From contig NZ_FOTI01000002.1 of the NCBI RefSeq assembly GCF_900114545.1, positions 62,001 to 126,000 of the forward strand: a stretch of 64,000 nt of DNA, in the 5' to 3' direction. The notes below the pieces were generated by a model that saw only the letters and a list, made by a program, of their open reading frames with translations, did no database searches and was not told the origin of the DNA. Positions 44,470-53,479 of this stretch are shown one piece after another (the stretch's first letter is position 1; each line of letters opens with the position of its first letter). The DNA comes from Halanaerobium salsuginis (GTDB lineage Bacteria; Bacillota; Halanaerobiia; Halanaerobiales; Halanaerobiaceae). The translations under genes were made by a program, and so were the position numbers.

Positions 44470-45369
44470 TTATTGATTTTTTGTTACAGCAGCTACCTCG
44501 GAAGCAAAATCTTCTTCCTTTTTCTCAATTCCCTCACCAATTTCAAAGCGAGCAAATTGTTTAACTTCCATCCCATTCTCAGCAAGAATATCAGCAACTG
44601 TTTTATCATCATCTCTAACAAAAGGCTGTTCCAGCAAGCAGACTTGAGTATAATATTTATTAATCTTACCGTCTACAATTTGATCAATGATTTTTTCCGG
44701 TTTACCCTCATTAACCATCTGTTCATGATAAATTTTCTTTTCTTTAGCAATTGCTTCTGCATCAACTGAATCACGATCTAAAAATTCAGGATTAATAGCG
44801 GCAATATGCATTGCAATATCTTTAGCTGTTTGTTCATTTGCTTCATCATATTCGCCAGCAAAATCAACTAAAACACCAATTTTACCGCCAAGATGAATAT
44901 AGCCATACAAATAACCATCAGTTTCAAATTTGGCAAATCTTCTTAAATTGATATTTTCACCAATGTTTGCAATTGCAGACTTAATAATATCATTAACTGT
45001 CTTACTATCATCTTTAAACCATTTTTCTGCACTAACAGCTTCAACATCTTCACTTGTGCTCTGCATTAAATGTTCTGAGATATCAGAAACTAGATTTTGA
45101 AAATTTTCGTTTTTAGCTACAAAATCAGTTTCAGAATTAACTTCAACCAAAATACCTTTTTGATGGTCTTCAGTTATATTTAAACTTACCAGACCTTCAG
45201 CAGCGACTCTGCCAGCTTTTTTAGCTGCAGCGGCCATTCCTTTTTCCCGTAAATGTTCAACAGCTGCTTCAATATCTCCATCAACAGCATTAAGTGCTTT
45301 TTTACAATCAAGTACTCCAGCACCGGTACGGGAACGAAGTTCTTTAATATCTTTCATTGTAACACCCAT
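44470..45369 (-). CDS. tsf: Elongation factor Ts
   Basis: This is the nucleotide exchange factor for EF-Tu. Its 299 residues begin MGVTMKDIKELRSRTGAGVL, then DCKKAL, and continue with a UBA-like helix pair, the VEVNSETDFVAKNENF dimerisation motif and the QPFVRDDDKTVADIL C-terminal domain. The start is ATG 45369 with AGGAGG 11 nt upstream; ATG four codons later is also possible. It follows rpsB with a strong terminator between them. Confidence 0.96.
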   Translation of the reverse strand: MGVTMKDIKELRSRTGAGVLDCKKALNAVDGDIEAAVEHLREKGMAAAAKKAGRVAAEGLVSLNITEDHQKGILVEVNSETDFVAKNENFQNLVSDISEHLMQSTSEDVEAVSAEKWFKDDSKTVNDIIKSAIANIGENINLRRFAKFETDGYLYGYIHLGGKIGVLVDFAGEYDEANEQTAKDIAMHIAAINPEFLDRDSVDAEAIAKEKKIYHEQMVNEGKPEKIIDQIVDGKINKYYTQVCLLEQPFVRDDDKTVADILAENGMEVKQFARFEIGEGIEKKEEDFASEVAAVTKNQ

Positions 45370-45484
45370 TTATTGAAAAACCTCCTTTTAAGATTAACTT
45401 AATTTATCGAATCTATTTAGTTCAATCAAGCTTCAGAATTTAACTTTAATGATTAAAAGTAATTAATTTTAAACTACAAAAAAA

Positions 45485-45513
45485 GCGCTGCAAAGCAAAA
45501 ACTTTACCAGCGC
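45485..45513 (-). terminator. Terminator between rpsB and tsf
   Basis: GCGCTG pairs with CAGCGC with a further AAAG/CTTT inside and a T-rich loop, followed on the minus strand by a run of T residues. It lies 17 nt past the rpsB stop and may set the rpsB:tsf ratio. Confidence 0.88.
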
Positions 45514-45529
45514 CCTTTATAATTCTTAA

Positions 45530-46264
45530 TTATTCAGCAGTATTTTCTTCAGCTTCAGTTTCTTCTACTTCAGCTTCCTGTTTACCCTGCTTGCCAGCAA
45601 GTACTGCATCAGAAATAACACTGGTGATCAATTTGACAGCTCTAATAGCATCATCATTACCAGGAATGACATAGTCTATTAAATCTGGATCACAGTTTGT
45701 ATCAAGAATTGATACAATTGGAATATCCAATTTTATTGCTTCAGAAACAGCAATATCTTCTTTTCTGGCATCTGTAATAAAGATTAAATCTGGTAAACCA
45801 TTCATATCTCTAATACCACCAAGGAATCTTTCGAGTTTATCGTGCTCTTTATTAAGCTCGATAACTTCTTTTTTAGGAAGGACTTCAAATACTCCGTCTT
45901 CTTCCATTTGCTCGATTTCTTCCAGACGATCAATTCTTTTTTTGATAGTATTATAATTTGTTAACATACCACCTAACCAACGCTGATTAACATAAGGCAT
46001 TCCGCATCTTTCAGCTTCTTTTTTTACAGTTTCCTGCGCCTGACGTTTAGTTCCAACAAAAAGAATTTTTTTACCTTGAGCAGCCTGTTCCTTGACAAAA
46101 TCATGTGCTTTATCAATTAACTTAACAGTCTGTTGTAAATCGATAATATAGATTCCATTTCTTTCAGTGAAAATATATGGTTTCATCTTAGGATTCCATC
46201 TTTTAGTCTGATGACCAAAGTGAACACCCGATTCGAGGAGTTGTTTCATATTAACAACTGACAT
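45530..46264 (-). CDS. rpsB: 30S ribosomal protein S2
   Basis: The 244-residue protein carries [63 protein letters not shown] and [26 protein letters not shown]-type motifs ([11 protein letters not shown] visible). An acidic C-terminal tail of Glu/Gln/Val follows. The start is ATG 46264 behind GGGAGGTG. It has its own strong promoter and a leader of about 105 nt. Confidence 0.97.
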   Translation of the reverse strand: MSVVNMKQLLESGVHFGHQTKRWNPKMKPYIFTERNGIYIIDLQQTVKLIDKAHDFVKEQAAQGKKILFVGTKRQAQETVKKEAERCGMPYVNQRWLGGMLTNYNTIKKRIDRLEEIEQMEEDGVFEVLPKKEVIELNKEHDKLERFLGGIRDMNGLPDLIFITDARKEDIAVSEAIKLDIPIVSILDTNCDPDLIDYVIPGNDDAIRAVKLITSVISDAVLAGKQGKQEAEVEETEAEENTAE

Positions 46265-46370
46265 AACTCCTGCACCTCCCTTCTGGTTTTAGCCTCCGAC
46301 AGCATCTTCTTTAAATACAACTGTAAAAACAGCACCAATATTTAAATCAACTGCCGTGTGTATTTTGCCA
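46265..46370 (-). promoter_or_regulatory. Possible rpsB leader RNA
   Basis: The 5' untranslated region between the rpsB promoter and start holds GC-richer blocks (ACGGCAGTTG, GGTGCTG...CAG, TGCTGTCGGAGGC) in an AT-rich background. It also has a second purine-rich CGGAGG ahead of the true GGGAGGTG. S2 binds its own leader in several bacteria. I could not define one confident fold. Confidence 0.35.
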
Positions 46371-46376
46371 CAAAAA

Positions 46377-46405
46377 AGTATACCATAGAACCATTTAATA
46401 ATCAA
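46377..46405 (-). promoter_or_regulatory. Sigma-A promoter of rpsB
   Basis: Read on the minus strand: TTGATT (46405-46400), a 17-nt spacer, and TATACT (46382-46377). Near-consensus, in the 217-nt gap between the codY stop region and rpsB. Confidence 0.8.
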
Positions 46406-46438
46406 GTCTTTTTATAAATACTTTTAAAAATAGCTAAT

Positions 46439-47221
46439 TTATGCTTTTAATTTTTCTAATTCATCTAATAAATTATTATTGAGAACTTTAATATAAGTTC
46501 CTTTCATTCCTAAAGAACGTGATTCAATCACACCCGCACTTTCAAATTTACGTAATGCATTAACGATAACTGATCTTGTAATACCAACTCTATCAGCAAC
46601 TTTACTTGCTACTAGTAAACCTTCTTCTCCATCAAGTTCTTCAAAAATGTGCTCAATAGCTTCTAATTCTGAGTAGGAGAGAGTGTCAATGGCAATTTGA
46701 ACTGCAGCTTTTTTGCGCGCTTCTTTTTCAACTCTTTCACTACGAGCTCTTAAAATCTCCATTCCAACTACAGAAGCTCCATATTCGACTAACACTAAAT
46801 CTTCATCTGTAAATTCAGATCCATATCTAGCCAGAACAAGAGTTCCTAATCTATCTCCACCGCCAATAACAGGTACAATAGTTGTTAATTTGTCTTCAAA
46901 TAGGCAATCTTCACCATCAGAAAATACACAATCACCATGTTTTTGCTCAATATTAGATTTTGTTTCTCTAATTCTTAGCAAACCTTTATTATATTCTTCC
47001 GGAAATTCACCATGATCGATTACTTCTTCTTCCATGATATCACATTCAAAATCATCAAGCAGGCTATATCCTAAAATTTTACCTTTTTTGCTAGTAATAT
47101 AAACATTACATTGAACTGCTTCTTTTAAAACATATGCCATATCAGAAAAATCAACAGCATTACCACCTGTTCTCTGTAATAAACGATTTATTTTTCTACT
47201 TTTTTCTAATAAACTACCCAT
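46439..47221 (-). CDS. codY: Global GTP/branched-chain amino-acid sensor CodY
   Basis: CodY represses nutrient-scavenging genes when GTP and branched-chain amino acids are high. It is 260 residues from ATG 47221 ([20 protein letters not shown]), the classical CodY start, with GGAGGAGA upstream; an ATG five codons earlier is unlikely. The N-terminal GAF domain spans about residues 1-155. The C-terminal winged helix holds [20 protein letters not shown] and [37 protein letters not shown] (core motif [17 protein letters not shown]). The hslV-hslU-codY order matches Bacillus. Confidence 0.96.
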   Translation of the reverse strand: MGSLLEKSRKINRLLQRTGGNAVDFSDMAYVLKEAVQCNVYITSKKGKILGYSLLDDFECDIMEEEVIDHGEFPEEYNKGLLRIRETKSNIEQKHGDCVFSDGEDCLFEDKLTTIVPVIGGGDRLGTLVLARYGSEFTDEDLVLVEYGASVVGMEILRARSERVEKEARKKAAVQIAIDTLSYSELEAIEHIFEELDGEEGLLVASKVADRVGITRSVIVNALRKFESAGVIESRSLGMKGTYIKVLNNNLLDELEKLKA

Positions 47222-47269
47222 TATTATCTCCTCCATGTTCGGTTTTAATTTTCAGTTATTAAGTTTAAT

Positions 47270-48649
47270 TTATAAAATATATTTACTTAAGTCTTTATCA
47301 GCTACAACATCTTTTAATTTTTCATTTACATATTCTAAATCAATTTCAATTGTTTTTTCATCCATCTCTGAAGCATTGAAAGAAAGATCTTCTAATAATT
47401 TTTCCATTATTGTATGAAGCCTTCTAGCTCCAATGTTCTCTGTTTCTTCATTAACATCATAAGCGAAAGAAGAAATTTCTTCTACAGCTTTTTCGCTAAA
47501 TTTAATTTCTATGCCCTCTGTATTTAAAAGTGCTTTGTATTGCTTAATTAAAGAGTTTTGCGGCAGTAATAAAATATCTTGAAAGTTTTGTCTGCTTAAA
47601 CTAGCCAGATTAACTCTAAGCGGGAATCTCCCCTGCAATTCTGGAATTAAATCGGCAGGAGAAGCAACATGAAAAGCTCCAGCTGCAATAAATAAAATAT
47701 GATCTGTTTTAACAGACCCGTGTTTTGTAACAACTGTTGAACCTTCTACAATCGGCAAAATATCTCTCTGCACGCCCTGCCTCGATACTTCAGGACCAGA
47801 TCCCGATTCTCTGCCGGCAATTTTATCAATTTCATCGAGAAATATTATACCATCTTCTTCTACTTTCTCAATTGCTTCTGCTTTTACTTGTTCCATGTCA
47901 ATTAATTTTTGGGCTTCAGCATCTTTTAAAATTTCCTTTGCCTGAGCTACTTTAACTTTCTTGCTTTTCTTTTTATTAGGAAAAATATTACCTAGCATAT
48001 CCTGAAAGTTAATTCCCATTTCTTCAACCCCTGAACCAGAAAATACTTCCATCATCTGGGGAGCAGTTTCTTCAACTTCAATTTCAATTAATTGCTCATC
48101 AAACTTGCCGGATTCAACTCGTTTAAACATTCTTTGTCGTCTAGCTGCAGTTCTTGCATCTAATTCATTACTTTTTTTATTTACATCATCTACCAGGTTA
48201 GAAAAATATTCTTCATCTTTATTTTTCTGAGTAGGAAGCATTGCATCTACTATCCTGGAAATTGCCATTTTTTCAGCTTCAGACTCAACTTCTGCTATTT
48301 TATCTTCTTTAATCATTCTAATTGCAGATTCAGTGAGATCTCTCACCATTGATTCTACATCTCTTCCTACATAACCTACTTCAGTAAATTTAGTTACCTC
48401 TATTTTTATAAAGGGAGCCCTGGCAATCTTAGCCAGTCTTCTGGCAATTTCAGTTTTTCCAACTCCTGTTGGACCAATCATTAAAATGTTTTTCGGAATA
48501 ATTTCCTCTTTCATTTTAGGATCAACTAATTTTCTACGATATCTATTTCTTAACGCAATAGCAACTGCTTTTTTAGCCTCTTTTTGGCCTATTATGTATT
48601 TATCAAGTTCAGTTACTATTTCTCTGGGAGTTAATTGTTTTTTATTCAC
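47270..48649 (-). CDS. hslU: HslU (ClpY) ATPase, unfoldase of the HslVU protease
   Basis: This AAA+ hexamer unfolds substrates for HslV. It is 459 residues from GTG 48649 ([20 protein letters not shown]), which aligns with Bacillus ClpY; a GTG five codons earlier is less likely. Motifs are Walker [19 protein letters not shown], Walker [14 protein letters not shown], and the C-terminal [17 protein letters not shown]. The intermediate I-domain is present at about residues 105-235. It overlaps hslV by 8 nt (GTGAATAA). Confidence 0.96.
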   Translation of the reverse strand: MNKKQLTPREIVTELDKYIIGQKEAKKAVAIALRNRYRRKLVDPKMKEEIIPKNILMIGPTGVGKTEIARRLAKIARAPFIKIEVTKFTEVGYVGRDVESMVRDLTESAIRMIKEDKIAEVESEAEKMAISRIVDAMLPTQKNKDEEYFSNLVDDVNKKSNELDARTAARRQRMFKRVESGKFDEQLIEIEVEETAPQMMEVFSGSGVEEMGINFQDMLGNIFPNKKKSKKVKVAQAKEILKDAEAQKLIDMEQVKAEAIEKVEEDGIIFLDEIDKIAGRESGSGPEVSRQGVQRDILPIVEGSTVVTKHGSVKTDHILFIAAGAFHVASPADLIPELQGRFPLRVNLASLSRQNFQDILLLPQNSLIKQYKALLNTEGIEIKFSEKAVEEISSFAYDVNEETENIGARRLHTIMEKLLEDLSFNASEMDEKTIEIDLEYVNEKLKDVVADKDLSKYIL

Positions 48650-49211
48650 TTGCGTCTGGCTCACCTCCTGCTAATTCTTCAACTACGATATTATTATTGG
48701 TATAAATACAAATAGAAGCCGCTATTTGTAACGCTTCTCTGGCAATATTTCCTGCCTGCAGCCCCTGACTATGATTAGTCAAAGCAGTAGCTGCTGCCCT
48801 GGCATAAGGACCACCAGAACCTATAGCAGTAATATTGGCATCTGGCTCAATTACATCGCCATTACCTGAAATTATCAGAATTTCATCCAGATTTGCAACA
48901 ATTAGCAAAGCTTCAAGTTTTCTTAAAATTTTATCAGTTCGCCAGTCTTTCGCTAATTCAACAGCAGCTCTTTGCAGACTACCGTGATATTCTTCAAGTT
49001 TAGCTTCAAACTTTTCAAATAACGTAAACGCATCAGCAGATGTACCGGCAAAACCAGCTAAAATTTTTCCATTATATAGTCTTCTAACTTTTTTGGCTGT
49101 ACCTTTCATAATTGTATTACCTAAAGTGACCTGGCCGTCACCAGCCATAGCCATACAATTATCATGTTTAACAGCAACTATTGTAGTTGCTTTAAAGTCT
49201 GTGATTGACAA
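48642..49211 (-). CDS. hslV: HslV (ClpQ) peptidase subunit
   Basis: This proteasome-related threonine (or serine) peptidase works with HslU. I start it at TTG 49211 because AAGGAGG lies 7 nt upstream. The product, [20 protein letters not shown], gives 189 residues with the catalytic Thr at position 9 exposed by removal of eight residues. Family motifs are [39 protein letters not shown] (core [16 protein letters not shown]) and [13 protein letters not shown]. An in-frame ATG 93 nt earlier would block the N-terminal Thr with an unrelated extension. It is preceded by its own promoter. Confidence 0.94.
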   Translation of the reverse strand: MSITDFKATTIVAVKHDNCMAMAGDGQVTLGNTIMKGTAKKVRRLYNGKILAGFAGTSADAFTLFEKFEAKLEEYHGSLQRAAVELAKDWRTDKILRKLEALLIVANLDEILIISGNGDVIEPDANITAIGSGGPYARAAATALTNHSQGLQAGNIAREALQIAASICIYTNNNIVVEELAGGEPDASE

Positions 49212-49288
49212 TTTAGAACCTCCTTTACTTATAAGCTTATTTTTTAAATTGTCACATGATTCAAAATATTTTATTATATTTATTTTAT

Positions 49289-49318
49289 ATATTACCACAA
49301 TCAAACTAAAAAAGTCAA
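49289..49318 (-). promoter_or_regulatory. Promoter of hslV-hslU-codY
   Basis: Read on the minus strand: TTGACT (49318-49313), 18-nt spacer, TAATAT (49294-49289). It is the best sigma-A match in the 300-nt gap between topA and hslV. Confidence 0.7.
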
Positions 49319-49394
49319 GTTTTAGCTATTTATTTCACAATTTTTTTAATAATATAATAAAATAGTTAATAAAAATCTATTTTAAATAATCAGT

Positions 49395-49495
49395 GACTGG
49401 AAATCTCTGGAGAAAACGCTTTCTTAAAAAGCATTTTCAAACTTATATAAGTTATAATAATTATTATTTTAAAATACAAATCTTAATTTCCAGTC
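49395..49495 (-). ncRNA. Structured 101-nt element between topA and hslV
   Basis: A perfect 10-bp outer pairing (GACTGGAAAT at 49395-49404 with ATTTCCAGTC at 49486-49495) encloses several hairpins. The clearest is an 11-bp stem at 49412-49438 (GAAAATGCTTT / AAAGCGTTTTC on the minus strand) that needs a G.U pair on the minus strand but would be a C.A mismatch on the plus strand. The others are the palindromes AACTTATATAAGTT (49440-49453) and ATAATAATTATTAT (49454-49467). It could be a small RNA, a long topA 3' structure, or a MITE-like repeat with 10-bp terminal inverted repeats. No target-site duplication is evident. Confidence 0.4.
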
Positions 49496-49511
49496 TTAAT
49501 TATCAGTCTTA

Positions 49512-51590
49512 TTAATCAGCTTTTTCAATATGTCCACACTCTTTATTTGTACATTTATAATGCTTTCCCTTTGCCTTAGTTGTCTTTTCAACCATTAAAC
49601 TTCCACAATCAGGACAAGGTTTTTTAACAGGTTTGTTCCAGACCATAAAGTTACAATCAGGATAATTACTACAGCCATAGAAAGTTCGGCCTTTTTTGGT
49701 TGTTCTTTCAATAATCTCCCCATCTTCACAATCAGGACAATCAACACCTGTCTTTACCAAATAGGGTTTAGTATTTTTACACTCAGGATAGCTGGAGCAG
49801 GCCAAAAACTTGCCATACCTACCATATTTAACTACCATAGGACTGCCGCATTTTTCACATACTTCATCTGTTTCTTCAACAATCTGAATTTTTTCCATGT
49901 TTTCTCTGGCATTTTCCAGGCGCTCAAAGAATGGTTCATAAAAATCTCTTAAAACCTTTTTCCATTCTTCGCTGCCATTTTCTATTTCATCAAGCTGTTT
50001 TTCCAGACCAGCTGTAAATTCTACATCTGTAACATCTGGAAAATATTCGCTTAATAATTCAGTTACAGTTTCTCCTAATTCAGTCGGTTTTAAATATTTA
50101 CCTTCTTTTTTTACATAATCACGCGAAACTATAGTAGAAAGAGTTGGTGCATAGGTACTTGGTCGACCAATTCCTTCTTCTTCCAGAGTTTTTACCAAAC
50201 TCGCTTCCGAATATCTCGGCGGTGGAGTTGTAAAATGTTGTTCTGGATTTGTTTCAGTTAAATTATAAATATCCCCTTCTTTTAACTTAGGAAGATCTAT
50301 TTCATCTTCTTTTTCTTTGCCAGTTAAAATAAGATGGCCCGGGAATAATAACCGTGATCCACTTACCCTAAATTTATATTTATCTGCAACTAAAAACTGC
50401 GCTGAAATACTTTCGTAAAGCGCTGAACTCATCTGACTGGCAACAAATCTTTTCCAAATTAAATCATATAATTTATATTGATCTTCACTTAAAAAGGATT
50501 TTATACGAGCTGGAGTTCTTTCAGTATCAGTTGGTCGAATTGCCTCATGGGCATCCTGAGCATTTTTATTGTTTTTGCTTTTTCTTTTACTGCTGCGCAA
50601 AAACTTTTCACCGTAATTTTCTAAAATATGGTCGTGTGCTCCGGCCTTAGCTTCTTCTGACAGTCTTGTACTATCTGTTCTAATATAACTTATTAAACCA
50701 ACTGTTCCTGAACTGCCAACATCAATTCCTTCATATAATTGTTGAGCCAGATACATGGTTTTTTTGGCACTAAAATTAAGCAAACTGGAAGCGCGCTGCT
50801 GTAAAGTACTAGTTGTAAAAGGTGCTTTAGGGTTACGACGTCTTTTCCTTTTTTTAACTTTGATTATTTCAAAATCTTGCCCTTTTATTTCAGCAATTAT
50901 TTCATTTACAGCTGCCTGATTTTCCAATTTATATTTTTTGTTATCAATTCTATATAAATCAGCTTTTAAATTTTCTTTATCTTTTTGCAAAGTAACTTCA
51001 AGACTCCAATATTCTTCTTCATCAAAATTTCTGATTTCTTCTTCGCGAGCACAAATTATTTTTACTGCAACAGACTGAACCCTACCTGCACTCAAACCTT
51101 TTCTTACTTTTTTCCATAATAAAGGACTCAAACGATAACCAACAAGTCTATCCAAAAGTCTTCTTGCCTGCTGAGCATCAACAAGGTTTTTATCAATGGT
51201 TCTGGGATTTTTAATTGCATTTTTAATTGCATTTTTAGTTATTTCATTAAATTCAATGCGATTATTTTCTGCTTCAGACAATTTTAAAGCATGTGATAAA
51301 TGCCATGAGATCGCTTCTCCTTCGCGATCAGGGTCAGTTGCAAGATAAACTTCTTTGCTTTTTTTAGCAGCTTTACGCAGCTTATTTAAAGTTTTACCTT
51401 TACCTCTAATTGTAATATAATTTGGTTCAAAATCATTTTCAAGATCAATGCCTAACTTACTCTTGGGAAGATCAATTACATGTCCCATTGAAGCTTCAAC
51501 TTTATAGTTCCTACCCAAAAATTTCGCAATAGTTTTAGCCTTAGCTGGTGATTCAACTATAACTAAATTTTTACTTGTTTTTTTTGCCAT
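49512..51590 (-). CDS. topA: DNA topoisomerase I
   Basis: This type IA enzyme relaxes negative supercoils. Of 692 residues, the Toprim domain begins LVIVESPAKAKTIAKFLG with YLATDPDREGEAISWHL. The catalytic tyrosine lies in GLISYIRTDSTRLSEEA. ARRLLDRLVGYRLSPLLW and RPSTYAPTLSTI follow. Three four-cysteine zinc ribbons end the protein (CEKCGSPM...C, CPDCEDGE...C, CPDCGSLM...C). The start is ATG 51590 behind GGAGGT. It follows the smg-like gene and is followed by the structured element. trmFO and xerC, usually next in Bacillus, are absent here. Confidence 0.96.
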   Translation of the reverse strand: MAKKTSKNLVIVESPAKAKTIAKFLGRNYKVEASMGHVIDLPKSKLGIDLENDFEPNYITIRGKGKTLNKLRKAAKKSKEVYLATDPDREGEAISWHLSHALKLSEAENNRIEFNEITKNAIKNAIKNPRTIDKNLVDAQQARRLLDRLVGYRLSPLLWKKVRKGLSAGRVQSVAVKIICAREEEIRNFDEEEYWSLEVTLQKDKENLKADLYRIDNKKYKLENQAAVNEIIAEIKGQDFEIIKVKKRKRRRNPKAPFTTSTLQQRASSLLNFSAKKTMYLAQQLYEGIDVGSSGTVGLISYIRTDSTRLSEEAKAGAHDHILENYGEKFLRSSKRKSKNNKNAQDAHEAIRPTDTERTPARIKSFLSEDQYKLYDLIWKRFVASQMSSALYESISAQFLVADKYKFRVSGSRLLFPGHLILTGKEKEDEIDLPKLKEGDIYNLTETNPEQHFTTPPPRYSEASLVKTLEEEGIGRPSTYAPTLSTIVSRDYVKKEGKYLKPTELGETVTELLSEYFPDVTDVEFTAGLEKQLDEIENGSEEWKKVLRDFYEPFFERLENARENMEKIQIVEETDEVCEKCGSPMVVKYGRYGKFLACSSYPECKNTKPYLVKTGVDCPDCEDGEIIERTTKKGRTFYGCSNYPDCNFMVWNKPVKKPCPDCGSLMVEKTTKAKGKHYKCTNKECGHIEKAD

Positions 51591-51621
51591 TAAATTTATA
51601 CCTCCAGTAAACTTTTATTGC

Positions 51622-52110
51622 CTAGTTTACCCTTTGATATTTTAAAATACTACTATTAAATTCAGCAATTTCATCAGATATTAAGTAGAGTGTCTCATTA
51701 TCCTCAACAACATCATTAATAATTTCCCAGACCAGATCAGGTTTGAGTTCATTATAAACTGCAAAATTCATCATTCTAAATATTATAATTTCTAATTGGT
51801 CAGCACTTAAAATTCCTAATTTATTTAATTTAAGAATCAGTTTTCTAACATCATTATCAAAATATACTTTTTCAGTTTTAGTAAAAACTCTATTATAACC
51901 ACTCTTCATGGCATAATCTATATAAAAATCCTGATCACCTGCTGTAATGACTTCGTTAAAAACAACTGTAAAAGCTGCTTTAATATTCTCGATACTATAA
52001 CCACTATCTTCTAGTTCAATGATAATTTCATCCTGTTCTAACCAGAGATCCTGGTCATTCAACATTTTCTTAATTAAAATACTCAGTATCTCAATAACAT
52101 CTCTATTCAT
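51622..52110 (-). CDS. Smg/DUF494 family protein
   Basis: This 162-residue all-helical acidic protein lies between dprA and topA. The N-terminal MNRDVIEILSILIKKMLND, a middle LEDSGYSIENIKAAFTVVFN, and FDNDVRKLILKLNKLGILSA followed by EIIIFRMMNFAV fit the Smg (DUF494) family, which lies beside dprA in Proteobacteria too. The molecular function is unknown. The start at ATG 52110 has its only good ribosome site (AAAGGAG) 27 nt upstream, with a 16-nt hairpin in the gap. Family assignment is moderately sure, from sequence pattern and conserved neighbourhood. Confidence 0.7.
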   Translation of the reverse strand: MNRDVIEILSILIKKMLNDQDLWLEQDEIIIELEDSGYSIENIKAAFTVVFNEVITAGDQDFYIDYAMKSGYNRVFTKTEKVYFDNDVRKLILKLNKLGILSADQLEIIIFRMMNFAVYNELKPDLVWEIINDVVEDNETLYLISDEIAEFNSSILKYQRVN

Positions 52111-52116
52111 ATAATT

Positions 52117-52132
52117 CAGGCTTTTTCGCCCG
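52117..52132 (-). promoter_or_regulatory. Hairpin between ribosome-binding site and start of the smg-like gene
   Basis: CGGGC-GAAAAA-GCCTG (one G.U pair) sits between AAAGGAG (52144-52138) and ATG 52110. The linear gap is 27 nt; with the hairpin looped out it is 11 nt. This is the second such case in the window. Confidence 0.5.
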
Positions 52133-52173
52133 ATATACTCCTTTCAAAATAAAAATCTTTAACTAGTATATTA

Positions 52174-53319
52174 TTATATTGGTTTAATTAGATTTTGTAA
52201 ACCCTTAAAATGATATTTTTTACCTTTTAATCTAATTATAATCTTTAATAACTGTAACTTCAGTAAAATTTTATCAACTTTTCCACTCGATAAACCACTA
52301 TATCTTAAAATATCATCATAGTATAATTCTACTTCATGTTGAAATAATTTTAAAATCTTAATTTCATCTTTATCTAGGTCTGGGTAAACTTCATTTAATT
52401 CTTCTTTGCTTGTTAAATAATTATCATCAACTATTGTCCTTGATTTTAAATAATCAGTTAAATAGTCAATAATATCTTCAATCCCGGTGAAAATTGCTGC
52501 CCCTTTTTTTATTAACCTATTTGAGCCAACTGCAGTTGGTCGATCAATATTTGCAGGAACAGCCATAATATCTTTACCTTGATCGAGGGCATAATCAACA
52601 GTAATTAAAGTTCCACTTTTCGCTCCAGCTTCAACTACTAAAACTAAATCTGCCAGTCCACTAATCAAACGATTACGGCGAGGAAAATTAGCTGGTTTAG
52701 GAGCAACAGCAGGATTAAATTCAGTTAATAAAAGCCCTGAATGAGCAATTTTATTAAAAATAAGTTTATTTTGCGATGGATAGATATAATCAAATCCATT
52801 CCCTAAAATAGCAGTTGTAATACCTGAATCAATACTTAAAGCACCTTTATGGGCAGTTACATCAATTCCAGCTGCTAAACCGCTAATTATATTTATCCCT
52901 CGCTGAGCTAGAAGACTGGCAGTTCTAAAAGCAACTTTTCTACCATAAATTGTAGAATTTCTAGCTCCAATTATAGCAACTGCTGGCAGCTGAAAGTTTA
53001 TTTCACCACGATAAAATAAAACTGGTGGAGAATCATAAATTTCTTTTAATTTTGTAGGATATTCATCTTTTAAAATTGTTAAAATATTTATAGAGGATTT
53101 TTTTAAACTTCTACTAAGCAGTTCTGGTTGAAAACTATCTCTATTTTTTAGTAAGACTTTTATTTTACGTTTAGTTAAACCTATTTTCTGTAAAGACTGA
53201 TAATTTAACCGCCATAATTCTGCTAAAGAATTGGTCTTTTCTAATAAATTTAAAATAGTGATCGGGCCAAATCCAGTTAAGTTATTGAGAAAAACTATTC
53301 GCAGATCTTCTTTATCCAT
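52174..53319 (-). CDS. dprA: DNA-processing protein DprA
   Basis: It loads RecA onto incoming single-stranded DNA during transformation. The product is 381 residues from ATG 53319, with AAGGAGG 7 nt upstream; the extra 18 codons of the longer frame are in the promoter. The Rossmann core shows AIIGARNSTIYGRKVAFRTA, NIISGLAAGIDVTAHKGAL, TAILGNGFDYIYPSQNK, FPRRNRLISGLADLVLVVEA and KSGTLITVDYALDQGKDIMAVP. A C-terminal winged-helix domain follows. With comM at 61.7 kb this suggests competence for DNA uptake, though no uptake apparatus is in the window. Confidence 0.95.
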   Translation of the reverse strand: MDKEDLRIVFLNNLTGFGPITILNLLEKTNSLAELWRLNYQSLQKIGLTKRKIKVLLKNRDSFQPELLSRSLKKSSINILTILKDEYPTKLKEIYDSPPVLFYRGEINFQLPAVAIIGARNSTIYGRKVAFRTASLLAQRGINIISGLAAGIDVTAHKGALSIDSGITTAILGNGFDYIYPSQNKLIFNKIAHSGLLLTEFNPAVAPKPANFPRRNRLISGLADLVLVVEAGAKSGTLITVDYALDQGKDIMAVPANIDRPTAVGSNRLIKKGAAIFTGIEDIIDYLTDYLKSRTIVDDNYLTSKEELNEVYPDLDKDEIKILKLFQHEVELYYDDILRYSGLSSGKVDKILLKLQLLKIIIRLKGKKYHFKGLQNLIKPI

Positions 53320-53344
53320 TTTTTTCCTCCTTAATTTTAAAATT

Positions 53345-53373
53345 ATTATATATCCATTTATTGTAAATTTCAA
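53345..53373 (-). promoter_or_regulatory. Consensus-like promoter of the dprA-smg-topA unit
   Basis: Read on the minus strand: TTGAAA (53373-53368), 17-nt spacer, TATAAT (53350-53345). It lies 25 nt before the dprA ATG and explains the divergence from trkH. Confidence 0.85.
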
Positions 53374-53436
53374 CCTGTTTTCGTCTTTACTTAAAGGAAT
53401 AATTAAATTATTCGAGAAAATAATAATATGGATTTA

Positions 53437-53457
53437 ATTTAAATAACCTATTTAAAT
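53437..53457 (+). promoter_or_regulatory. Inverted repeat ahead of trkH
   Basis: ATTTAAATA-ACC-TATTTAAAT is a perfect 9+3+9 inverted repeat located 22 nt before the trkH start, between the divergent dprA and trkH genes. Its position suits an operator. No known factor is recognised. Confidence 0.4.
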
Positions 53458-53479
53458 AGCAGTAAAAGGGAGGTAATCT

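Noticed and set aside
47249-47263. A possible CodY box (AATTTTCAGTTATTA) between codY and hslU
   Set aside because: The first nine bases fit the consensus, but the second half matches at only two of six positions. In AT-rich DNA this is expected by chance, and the site is not at a promoter.
48650-49304. Long N-terminal extension of hslV from an ATG at 49304
   Set aside because: HslV needs a free N-terminal threonine soon after its start. The extra 31 residues match nothing in the family, and the TTG at 49211 has an AAGGAGG site.
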